DNA of 5,738 nucleotides, taken from contig JAAZCN010000314.1 of the NCBI GenBank assembly GCA_012513245.1, positions 1 through 5,738 on the forward strand, in the 5' to 3' direction. Each line of letters starts with the position of its first letter. Positions within the stretch are counted from its first letter, which is position 1. Source of the DNA: Synergistaceae bacterium. Lineage in GTDB: Bacteria > Synergistota > Synergistia > Synergistales > Synergistaceae. A program made the translations under genes and the position numbers. This document shows positions 1 to 5,084 of this stretch, in pieces. The notes beneath the pieces were generated by a model. The model made no database searches, was not told the DNA's origin, and worked only from the letters and a program-made list of their open reading frames with translations.

Positions 1-14
1 CTCGTAAAAACCTG

Positions 15-20
15 TAAAAT
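15..20 (+). promoter_or_regulatory. possible -10 element of the tRNA cluster
   Basis: TAAAAT lies 23 bases ahead of the first tRNA and resembles a sigma-70 -10 hexamer (TATAAT). Transcription would start near 26-28 and give a short leader before the tRNA. The matching -35 would lie before the window, so the promoter cannot be confirmed. Confidence 0.3.
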
Positions 21-43
21 TACCCATCGTGATGTACATTTTT

Positions 44-119
44 GAGCCGTTAGCTCAGCTGGCAGAGCACCGGACTTTTAATCCGGGTGTCCCGGGTCCG
101 AGTCCCGGACGGCTCACCA
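44..119 (+). tRNA. tRNA-Lys (anticodon UUU)
   Basis: This is a full cloverleaf of 76 nt. The acceptor GAGCCGT pairs with ACGGCTC (109-115), the discriminator is A116 and CCA is encoded at 117-119. The anticodon stem CCGGA/TCCGG encloses loop CTTTTAA, anticodon TTT, reading AAA and AAG lysine codons. The T stem CCGGG/CCCGG encloses loop TCCGAGT (97-103). Position 55 is therefore C98 and not the near-universal T that becomes pseudouridine. The D loop keeps the GG pair that normally contacts the T loop. It is the first gene of a three-tRNA cluster, 7 bases before tRNA-Glu. Confidence 0.97.
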
Positions 120-126
120 TTTTTGC

Positions 127-202
127 GGTCCCATCGTCCAGTGGTCTAGGACACCGCCCTTTCAAGGCGGCGACACGAGTTCGAACCTCGTTGGGACCGC
201 CA
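127..202 (+). tRNA. tRNA-Glu (anticodon UUC)
   Basis: This is a full cloverleaf of 76 nt. The acceptor GGTCCCA pairs with TGGGACC (192-198), the discriminator is G199 and CCA is encoded at 200-202. The anticodon stem CCGCC/GGCGG encloses CTTTCAA, anticodon TTC, which reads GAA and GAG. The T stem ACGAG/CTCGT encloses a standard TTCGAAC loop (180-186), unlike the two flanking tRNAs. Spacers to its neighbours are 7 and 11 bases, so the three are surely processed from one transcript. Confidence 0.97.
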
Positions 203-213
203 TTACTTTAGAG

Positions 214-289
214 GCCAGCGTAGCTCAGTTGGTAGAGCAGCGCACTCGTAATGCGCAGGTCTCCGGTCCGAATCCGGACGCTGGCTCCA
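214..289 (+). tRNA. tRNA-Thr (anticodon CGU)
   Basis: This is a full cloverleaf of 76 nt. The acceptor GCCAGCG pairs with CGCTGGC (279-285), the discriminator is T286 and CCA is encoded at 287-289. The anticodon stem GCGCA/TGCGC encloses CTCGTAA, anticodon CGT, so it reads ACG only. Other threonine codons need isoacceptors encoded elsewhere. The T stem TCCGG/CCGGA encloses TCCGAAT (267-273), so position 55 is C268 as in the lysine tRNA. It is the last gene of the cluster; the terminator begins 13 bases after its CCA. Confidence 0.97.
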
Positions 290-302
290 CTCGAAAAAAT
301 AC

Positions 303-332
303 AAACCCCGGCCAACGTGACCGGGGTTTTTT
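303..332 (+). terminator. rho-independent terminator of the tRNA cluster
   Basis: AAACCCCGG (303-311) pairs perfectly with CCGGGGTTT (321-329) around a 9-base loop, and T residues continue to 332. GC-rich stem plus T-run is the classic intrinsic terminator form, and its place right after tRNA-Thr fits. Confidence 0.93.
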
Positions 333-387
333 ATATGCTAAGCACAAAACACTGTCGAATGTTTTCCTTATCTGTTAGAATGTTTAA

Positions 388-464
388 GGCTGGCCGGACT
401 TAAGTCCAGCCGGGGAAGTCGGTGGCAAATCAGTGGCGAATCGGTTGGTAGTCAGTGGTTAAGG
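388..464 (+). repeat. repeat module A: hairpin, GGGGAAGTCGG box, 11-bp units
   Basis: A stem GGCTGG (388-393) / CCAGCC (406-411) encloses the 12-bp palindrome GGACTTAAGTCC (396-407), which gives an alternative fold. Next comes the box GGGGAAGTCGG (412-422). After it are about three degenerate repeats, TGGCAAATCAGT (423-434), GGCGAATCGGT (435-445) and TGGTAGTCAGT (446-456), ending in GGTTAAGG. The 43 bases from 418 match 629-671 of module B at 35 positions with no gap. Confidence 0.75.
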
Positions 465-467
465 GCT

Positions 468-549
468 GCCAGAAGAGACATCTGGCGGGAGTCGATGAAT
501 GGGGCGGGTTAGCTATAGGCAAGCGTTGGCAAGCAGTGGGCAAGCGGTT
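468..549 (+). repeat. repeat module D: hairpin, GGGAGTCGATG box, diverged units
   Basis: Stem GCCAGA (468-473) / TCTGGC (481-486) with a 7-base loop is followed directly by GGGAGTCGATG (487-497). After about 20 unrelated bases come three GGCAAGC units at 518, 528 and 539, spaced 10 and 11 bases. It has the same order of parts as modules A and B but with a changed unit sequence (AAGC for AATC). Confidence 0.6.
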
Positions 550-605
550 GTTTTTAAAAACGGCGGAGCAAATGCCCCAGGGATCAGTCCCGCATGCCTA
601 CTGCT

Positions 606-682
606 GTGGCTTGAATCGTGCCACGGGAGTCGATGGCAAATCTGTTGCAAATCAATTGGGAGTCAATGGTTAGAACGTAAGG
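606..682 (+). repeat. repeat module B: hairpin, GGGAGTCGATG box, 11-bp units
   Basis: Stem GTGGC (606-610) / GCCAC (620-624) is followed at once by GGGAGTCGATGG (625-636). Units TGGCAAATCTGT (634-645), TGCAAATCAAT (646-656) and TGGGAGTCAAT (657-667) follow, then a tail ending GTAAGG (677-682). It is the + strand arm of the imperfect inverted repeat with module C. Confidence 0.75.
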
Positions 683-724
683 TCCACACCCTTCTCAGTC
701 GTTACCTTATGGTTCTGAGGGAAA

Positions 725-783
725 CCAGGTCTGGGTTTTAGCTTGAAGCACTCAGTAGTAGTCTAGGTTCAGAACAGACCTGG
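725..783. repeat. 9-bp perfect inverted repeat
   Basis: CCAGGTCTG (725-733) is the exact reverse complement of CAGACCTGG (775-783), with 41 bases between. Its right half overlaps the CTGG end of the ATCCCCG element, so it may mark the edge of that element. Confidence 0.5.
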
Positions 784-890
784 ATCCCCGCTCTCGGAGC
801 GCACTCGACTTAGTGCGGGCACTAATGTTGTTTTAAAAGTTTCTCTGACGAGAAACAATGTCCTTCTGATCAGGTACATACGGGGATGAC
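780..890 (-). repeat. GTCATCCCCG...CGGGGATCCAG type element with internal hairpins
   Basis: On the minus strand the element starts GTCATCCCCG (from 890) and ends CGGGGATCCAG (near 780). ATCCCCG (784-790) and CGGGGAT (881-887) are perfect inverted ends. Inside are two stem-loops: CGCACT/AGTGCG (800-805, 812-817) with a 6-base loop, and GTTTCTC/GAGAAAC (839-845, 850-856) with a 4-base loop. Ends of this kind (GTCATTCCCG / CGGGAATCCAG) are known in dispersed intergenic repeats of several bacteria, for example dRS3 in Neisseria. Membership in a comparable family here is my inference. Confidence 0.5.
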
Positions 891-905
891 GGAGAAGGGC
901 GTGGG

Positions 906-964
906 CCTTAGTCCTACCAATTGATTCGCAACAGATTTCCCATTGATTTGCAATCGACTCCCCC
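906..964 (-). repeat. repeat module C, minus strand
   Basis: Read on the minus strand it begins GGGGGAGTCGAT (964 downward), then units TGCAAATCAAT (952-942), GGGAAATCTGT (941-931) and TGCGAATCAAT (930-920), and ends in CTAAGG (911-906). It is the mirror arm of module B. Unlike the other three modules it has no hairpin directly before its box; the nearest palindrome is at 988-1003. Confidence 0.7.
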
Positions 965-987
965 ACGGCACCTACCTACAGACTTGC

Positions 988-1003
988 GCGACATTGATGT
1001 CGC
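988..1003. promoter_or_regulatory. 16-bp palindrome just before the phosphatase ribosome-binding site
   Basis: GCGACATTGATGTCGC is a perfect inverted repeat that can fold as a 6-bp stem with loop TTGA. It ends 5 bases before the AAAGGAG ribosome-binding site of the gene starting at 1024. It could be an operator or a 5' UTR hairpin affecting translation. No matching regulator is known to me, and no T-run follows, so it is not a terminator. Confidence 0.4.
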
Positions 1004-1008
1004 AAACC

Positions 1009-1015
1009 AAAGGAG
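1009..1015 (+). promoter_or_regulatory. ribosome-binding site that fixes a GTG start at 1024
   Basis: AAAGGAG lies 8 bases before GTG at 1024. The upstream in-frame ATG at 943 has no such site and lies inside repeat module C, so 1024 is the better start. Confidence 0.85.
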
Positions 1016-1023
1016 ACATAATA

Positions 1024-1755
1024 GTGTTAAAAAATCATAGCTCAACTTTAGACAACAAAAAGATCTCTGCTCCTGAGGCACCGGGTTTATCACTCGTTAT
1101 CAGGCGAAAGATAACTTTGGTTAGGCATGGTCTCACAGAGTGGAACAAGATGTTCCGTTATCAGGGTATAACAGATGTACCTCTTTTACCTGAAGGGGAG
1201 GAACAGGCAAAAAGAGCGGCACTTAGGCTTTCTTGCGAATCTGTTGACAGGATCATATCGAGCCCGCTCGATCGCTCCATGAAGACAGCTTCTATCATTG
1301 CAGAAACGATTGGATCTAAAAGCGTAGAAGTGTGGGATGAGCTTAAAGAGGTCGACTTCGGGGATTGGGAGGGGCTTACGGTGCCCCAGATAAAGAAAAA
1401 GTTCGGAGAAGAGCTGTTCGAAAAGTGGAAAGCATCACAGGTCAATGTCACGACTTCAAACGGAGAAGATGCGGACCTGATATATAAAAGGGCCGAAACC
1501 TGTGCTGGAAAGATATTGGCCCTAAAAGATGAACATGTTGTAGTAGTTGGACACGGTGCTCTTTTCAGGACGTTGTTGCTCCCTTTGATAAATATTCCGA
1601 GAGGGAATGTATTCTGGAAGATGAAGATGGATAATTGTTCTCTTTCAGGTATAGGTATAGACAAGAAAAACAAAGCTTTCATAGTTTTTTTCAATGACAC
1701 TATCCACATAAGGACAAAGATGGATTGCATTAAAGATATTCCACTGCCGTGGTAG
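1024..1755 (+). CDS. histidine phosphatase family protein (phosphoglycerate-mutase-like)
   Basis: The 243-residue soluble protein belongs to the histidine phosphatase superfamily, branch 1. The catalytic signature LVRHGLTEWN is at 32-41, with H35 the histidine that is phosphorylated. R84 of SSPLDRSMKTA (79-89) and E109 of LKEVDFGDWEG are the expected phosphate-binding and acid positions. The second catalytic histidine is H177 in VVGHGALFR, and family-typical DNCSLS (203-208) and FNDTIHI (223-229) follow. Members include cofactor-dependent mutases, alpha-ribazole phosphatase and broad phosphatases. The size and lack of mutase-specific insertions favour a phosphatase, but the substrate cannot be read here. 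GTG is chosen as start because of the AAAGGAG site; this leaves about 28 residues before the fold, longer than usual. The next gene follows after 76 bases. Confidence 0.9.
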   Translation: MLKNHSSTLDNKKISAPEAPGLSLVIRRKITLVRHGLTEWNKMFRYQGITDVPLLPEGEEQAKRAALRLSCESVDRIISSPLDRSMKTASIIAETIGSKSVEVWDELKEVDFGDWEGLTVPQIKKKFGEELFEKWKASQVNVTTSNGEDADLIYKRAETCAGKILALKDEHVVVVGHGALFRTLLLPLINIPRGNVFWKMKMDNCSLSGIGIDKKNKAFIVFFNDTIHIRTKMDCIKDIPLPW

Positions 1756-1767
1756 ATTTTCCAGATT

Positions 1768-1785
1768 AATGGTAGAATCACCATT
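1768..1785. promoter_or_regulatory. dyad between the phosphatase and sigma-factor genes
   Basis: AATGGT (1768-1773) and ACCATT (1780-1785) form a perfect 6-bp inverted repeat around AGAATC. It is AT-rich and has no T-run after it, so a terminator is unlikely. A weak -35-like TTGTAG (1784-1789) overlaps its right half, with CATAAA 19 bases further on, so it could be an operator over a poor promoter for the sigma-factor gene. Confidence 0.25.
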
Positions 1786-1831
1786 GTAGGTATAGCTACG
1801 GAAGATTGCATAAAAAATCCGAAACGAGGAT

Positions 1832-2455
1832 ATGCCTTTGAAAAGCGATCCCGAAAAAGTAATGCCAGAGCATGACTTGAATAGACCGGAAGCAGAAAAA
1901 GACTTGTGGCTCAGGTGTGCCAACGGAGATGAGGAAGCACGGGAAGAACTGATCCTTGCACACAGGCCAATGGTCTATTGGCTTGCAAAAAAACTTAAAG
2001 TCCCTTACGGCACCTATCCCGACCTGATACAGGAAGGCATGGTCTCCCTTATCAAAGCTGTTGACCGTTTTGACGTAGAAAGAAACTACCGTTTTTCTAC
2101 ATATGCCTATTACAAGATAAAGGGCGGGATGATAAATTTTATCCAGCGCGTAGAAGCAAAGGCGCCGATCCCGGTTGAGGATGAGGTAATTTTTATCCAT
2201 GACGCTCCGCTTAGAGGTGCTATCTCAGAAGAGGCAGACCGGACCGAATGGACACTTGATCTTGAACAGGCCATTAACAGCCTGTCCCAGAGAGAGGCAG
2301 ACATAGTAAGAGCTCTGGTGATCGAAGGCAGGATGGCAAAAGAGGTAGCCGAAGAGGCAGATCTCGACATAAGCCACATTTACAGGATACGCAGAAAAGC
2401 TATTGCCAAATTACGTAAGTGGCTCAGAGCCGATGAGGCCACTTCCACCATGTAA
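1832..2455 (+). CDS. compact sigma-70 family RNA polymerase sigma factor (regions 2 and 4)
   Basis: The 207-residue protein would direct RNA polymerase core to a promoter subset. Region 2 spans about 40-106: LILAHRPMVYWLAKKL, then DLIQEGMVSLIKAVDRFD (64-81, the core-binding part) and FSTYAYYKIKGGMINFIQR (88-106, -10 recognition). Region 4 spans about 145-198, with SLSQREADIV and a helix-turn-helix near 168-190 for -35 recognition. Only about 38 residues join them, so region 3 is missing and region 1.1 too. Region 2 looks more like the FliA/WhiG alternative group than like ECF factors. The start is uncertain: GAGG at 1826-1829 is only 2 bases from ATG 1832, while in-frame TTG 1838 has better spacing and ATG 1862 is also possible. 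The membrane-protein gene follows after 48 bases, probably in the same transcript. Confidence 0.88.
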   Translation: MPLKSDPEKVMPEHDLNRPEAEKDLWLRCANGDEEAREELILAHRPMVYWLAKKLKVPYGTYPDLIQEGMVSLIKAVDRFDVERNYRFSTYAYYKIKGGMINFIQRVEAKAPIPVEDEVIFIHDAPLRGAISEEADRTEWTLDLEQAINSLSQREADIVRALVIEGRMAKEVAEEADLDISHIYRIRRKAIAKLRKWLRADEATSTM

Positions 2456-2489
2456 AACGGGATAATAATAAGACATCCCTAACAGGCAT

Positions 2490-2497
2490 GGAGGAGG
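2490..2497 (+). promoter_or_regulatory. near-perfect ribosome-binding site
   Basis: GGAGGAGG stands 6 bases before ATG 2504. It is the strongest ribosome-binding site in the window and supports both the start and the reality of this otherwise unrecognised gene. Confidence 0.85.
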
Positions 2498-2503
2498 AAC
2501 GAG

Positions 2504-3124
2504 ATGAAAAAGAAGATCTCAAGGATACAAAGATGGCTGGACAGACTTTCCACCGCCTGCGAGACCGGAAGGTGGGATTCTGCAATTGTGGAGGCTGACT
2601 GTCTATCTGCAGAAATACGTGAGATAAGAGAAGACCTTACTCTGAAACTTGAAAACGGTCATGCTGCAGCAGGAAGTATATTCAGCAGATCTGCAGTGAC
2701 CATGAGTATTAAAAGCATCGGTATAGCACTCTTTATCGTGTTGGTTTCCACGATCCCCCTTGCAGTTGAGTCTGAAAGGCCCTGGGTGGCACAGACTGCA
2801 CCCGGCCCCACCAAAAATAGTAAGCAGGAAATGCTCGCCTGGGTCACCCCTGAGGAAGATGAGCTCATCAGAACACTTAGAGCAGACCTCAGCGGCCAGA
2901 ATACCGGAGTAAACCAGGCAGGCAATGTTTTCTCTGCACCTGTAAAAAAGAGGGTTTTGGCACAGATCAAAAAGGGAAATGTTGTAGTTTCGGAAATACC
3001 TTTTGTTCGTAATGCCCCCGTAAGATCGGAAGTTGGAATGAGTGCGGAGGACCTATTGGCTCTCTTGCAAATAGGGGAGAAGGCTCTGAGAGAAGATGCC
3101 CCTGCGATCAAAGTTATAAAATAG
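2504..3124 (+). CDS. hypothetical single-pass membrane protein next to the sigma factor
   Basis: I do not recognise this 206-residue protein. An N-terminal basic, helical part (about 1-62, with W11, C19, W24 and C33 and the charged stretch AEIREIREDLTLKLE) precedes one hydrophobic segment, about 68-88 (IKSIGIALFIVLVSTIPLAV). A polar C-terminal part of about 118 residues contains KKRVLAQIKKGNVVVSEIPF and ends in a helical SAEDLLALLQIGEKALRED. The layout of cytoplasmic N-terminus, one membrane helix and outer C-terminus resembles anti-sigma factors, and the neighbour is a sigma factor. However, the zinc-binding HxxxCxxC motif of many anti-sigma factors is absent. A regulatory partnership is therefore a guess from position. 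There is no terminator before bamA, which begins 58 bases later. Confidence 0.75.
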   Translation: MKKKISRIQRWLDRLSTACETGRWDSAIVEADCLSAEIREIREDLTLKLENGHAAAGSIFSRSAVTMSIKSIGIALFIVLVSTIPLAVESERPWVAQTAPGPTKNSKQEMLAWVTPEEDELIRTLRADLSGQNTGVNQAGNVFSAPVKKRVLAQIKKGNVVVSEIPFVRNAPVRSEVGMSAEDLLALLQIGEKALREDAPAIKVIK

Positions 3125-3167
3125 CAGCATTGCGCCGATCCATGCGTTGACATTTTTATACATTTTA

Positions 3168-3173
3168 GAGGAG
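3168..3173 (+). promoter_or_regulatory. ribosome-binding site that fixes the bamA GTG start
   Basis: GAGGAG lies 9 bases before GTG 3183. The open frame extends back to TTG 3147, but starting there would put a dozen residues, including acidic ones, ahead of a normal signal peptide and would place this site inside the gene. Confidence 0.8.
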
Positions 3174-3182
3174 TGGTTTTTT

Positions 3183-5084
3183 GTGTCTTTCCGTGCCAGG
3201 TTTTTCTCAGTTATAGTACTTGTTTTCCTTTTGATACTCACACCTGCATACGCAGCAGAAGAAAGCCTGACCTCTCCTGATGTTCAGGAAACAACAGCAG
3301 ATAACGGAACAGAAAAGCTGACGGAAGAACAAAAAGTCCCTGAGCTTACAGGTCCTGTTATTCTTGACGTTAGCGTTCAGGGAAATGTTGAAGTTGTAAC
3401 AGAACATATTATGAGCATAATAACTTCAAAAGTCGGAGAGCAGGTCGATGAAGAGAAGCTCAGAAAAGATGCTGAAGCTATCTTTGAGCTGGGTTTTTTT
3501 GTCGCTACTGATTATAAGGTAACAGACAAGGCGGATGGGGTGGATGTTCTATTTCTTGTGCAGGAAAATCCGGTCGTCAGCAAGATAAATTTTGAAGGCA
3601 ACACGATCTATTCAAATGAAAAACTAGAAGAGATGATATTTACAAAGCCGGGCATGATCTTTAACAGGACGTTCTTTAGAAATGACCTTCAAAGGATCAA
3701 GGAAAAATATCAGGCGGATGGTTATGTAATGGCAAGTGTTGCTGATGTGCGGATCGAGGGTACTGAGATATCAGTCGTAATCGTAGAACCAAAGATAAGC
3801 CAGATAATTATCCAGGGCAACAAGATCACCAAAACACATGTAGTCCGTCGATATCTCAAGATAAAAGAGGGAGAACTTTTTAATTCCAACAAACTCCGCT
3901 TATCTCTCAGCAGGCTCCAGGGCGTAGGATTTTTCAGCGATGTCAACGTCAATTTTGAACCTGACGAAGACCCCAATGATGTGATCGTCGTCCTGACTGT
4001 TGAAGAGGGACGCACAGGAAAATTGGGGTTCAACGTTGCTTACGGTACACAGAGTGGTTTTGGTGGCGGCCTGAGCTATGAAAACACCAACATAGGCGGA
4101 CGCGGTATGAAGCTCAGCGTTGGCTTCGACCTTGGCAACAGGGAAGAATACTGGTTGACCTACGAGCAGCCTTACATGGGCGGGAAAGTGACAGCCTGGA
4201 AAATAGGCGCATACAAGAGATCCTGGACTGACCTACGGTACTATATTTATGACAAGGAAAAGTTCAGGTATGACAGAGACAAAATGGGAGCCTTCTTCGG
4301 TTTTGGGCGTAAGTTCAAAGAGGATTCGATGTACAACTGGTATCTGCTCTTTGACTGGCACAAAGTTGAAAATGACCCTCTAGATTTCTCTGAAACTAAA
4401 TACACAAAAAGCAATTGGAGCAATGTTGATATTGAAGGAAACAGCCCTGTAAAACAAGGTAAAACTACCCTGCTGGAAGAACTTGGCGACGGTACATACT
4501 ACTCAGCAACAGCATCGGTCCGCCGACTCAATATAGATGAATACCTGCCCTATTCAAAGGGAGACGTCCAAGCTCTAAATGTGCAGTATGGACAGGCTGA
4601 TGTTGAGGGAAAAGATTACAACTATCTCAAATACTGGGTTGAAGCCAAATTTTACTTCCCTGTAGGAAAATTCTTTAAGGACTTCTTTGAGACCTCTTTC
4701 GGAGGTAACGCGGACAAGCCGGTAGTATTCGCCTCAAGAATAATCGTTGGTTCTTCGTCAGGGGATGTCCCATACGAAGAAATGTATACGGTTGGCGGAG
4801 ACACCACACTGCGCGGCTATGATGACGATCGTTACCACGGAGAAGAGATCCTTTTAGGCAACTTTGAACTCAGAGTCCCAATGGATAAGAATTTCTCCCT
4901 CGTAGCGTTTTATGATATTGGACGTTCATGGAGAAAAGAGGGGGACGATGCAAGTTTTGGAAGCGACATGGGCTCATCTCCCGGGTTTGGTGTAAGAGTA
5001 AATACTCCTTTAGGTAACCTTAGACTTGACTACGCCACAGGCGATGAGGGTAGATTCCACTTTGGTTTCGGAGAGCTTTTCTAA
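3183..5084 (+). CDS. bamA: BamA/Omp85 outer-membrane protein assembly factor, three POTRA domains
   Basis: BamA inserts beta-barrel proteins into the outer membrane. The 633-residue product starts with a signal peptide: RARFF, a hydrophobic core 7-20, and a likely cut after A24 (AYA|AEE). After an acidic linker come three POTRA domains, near 57-130, 131-203 (INFEGN...) and 204-276 (IIIQGN...ELFNSNKLRLSLSRLQGVGFFSDV). The 16-stranded barrel fills 277-633 and carries the family signature GGDTTLRGY (538-546), the conserved loop-6 motif. The chain ends FHFGFGELF, with the terminal F expected of an outer-membrane insertion signal. E. coli BamA has about 810 residues and five POTRAs; this short form is complete and not truncated. 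TamA also has three POTRAs, but the position and POTRA sequences suit BamA better. The downstream gene overlaps or closely follows. Confidence 0.93.
   Translation: MSFRARFFSVIVLVFLLILTPAYAAEESLTSPDVQETTADNGTEKLTEEQKVPELTGPVILDVSVQGNVEVVTEHIMSIITSKVGEQVDEEKLRKDAEAIFELGFFVATDYKVTDKADGVDVLFLVQENPVVSKINFEGNTIYSNEKLEEMIFTKPGMIFNRTFFRNDLQRIKEKYQADGYVMASVADVRIEGTEISVVIVEPKISQIIIQGNKITKTHVVRRYLKIKEGELFNSNKLRLSLSRLQGVGFFSDVNVNFEPDEDPNDVIVVLTVEEGRTGKLGFNVAYGTQSGFGGGLSYENTNIGGRGMKLSVGFDLGNREEYWLTYEQPYMGGKVTAWKIGAYKRSWTDLRYYIYDKEKFRYDRDKMGAFFGFGRKFKEDSMYNWYLLFDWHKVENDPLDFSETKYTKSNWSNVDIEGNSPVKQGKTTLLEELGDGTYYSATASVRRLNIDEYLPYSKGDVQALNVQYGQADVEGKDYNYLKYWVEAKFYFPVGKFFKDFFETSFGGNADKPVVFASRIIVGSSSGDVPYEEMYTVGGDTTLRGYDDDRYHGEEILLGNFELRVPMDKNFSLVAFYDIGRSWRKEGDDASFGSDMGSSPGFGVRVNTPLGNLRLDYATGDEGRFHFGFGELF

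Larger units (their letters stand above)
625..962. repeat. imperfect long inverted repeat formed by modules B and C
   Basis: The arm 625-718 matches the reverse complement of 870-962 almost colinearly, with one single-base gap. Both begin GGGAGTCGAT, carry three 11-12 bp units, then TAAGG, YCCAC and CCCTTCTC, and similarity fades after CTGA. About 150 bases lie between the arms. The total length resembles a small non-autonomous mobile element, but equally two convergent copies of one repeat. There is no transposase and no clear target-site duplication. Confidence 0.65.
333..1008. other. long intergenic region rich in repeats, no supported protein gene
   Basis: About 690 bases separate the tRNA terminator from the ribosome-binding site at 1009. 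Short open frames exist here, but they cross the repeats, lack good ribosome-binding sites and resemble no protein I know. What the region does hold is a family of repeat modules (A 388-464, D 468-549, B 606-682, and C on the minus strand 906-964), several stem-loops, and an element with CTGGATCCCCG and CGGGGATGAC ends at 780-890. Near the left edge GAATGTTT occurs twice (357-364 and 378-385), 21 bases apart. A further nested hairpin (ATGC, GGGA / TCCC, GCAT) sits at 572-595. A structured RNA cannot be excluded. Confidence 0.7.

Noticed and set aside
29..211. Open frame across the first two tRNAs
   Set aside because: It lies over two certain tRNA genes.
418..671. CRISPR array
   Set aside because: The repeats are about 11 bp, degenerate and directly adjacent, without unique spacers of regular length, and no cas gene is present.
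455..741. Two overlapping small open frames in the intergenic region
   Set aside because: They cross repeat modules and hairpins in different frames, lack ribosome-binding sites and look like no protein; the repeats explain the sequence.
769..966. Minus-strand open frame of 65 codons
   Set aside because: It covers the ATCCCCG element and module C; no ribosome-binding site or recognisable product.
943..1023. N-terminal extension of the phosphatase to ATG 943
   Set aside because: It begins in repeat module C, has no ribosome-binding site, and the AAAGGAG site points to GTG 1024.
1161..1811. Long minus-strand open frames opposite the phosphatase, sigma, membrane-protein and last genes
   Set aside because: They are antisense shadows of clear coding genes, without ribosome-binding sites or family resemblance.
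2459..2479. GGGAT/ATCCC hairpin after the sigma-factor gene as a terminator
   Set aside because: The stem is only 5 bp with an 11-base AT-rich loop and no T-run.
3147..3162. TTGACA and TATACA ahead of bamA as a promoter
   Set aside because: The two hexamers are only 4 bases apart, and no -10 sequence lies 16-18 bases after TTGACA.
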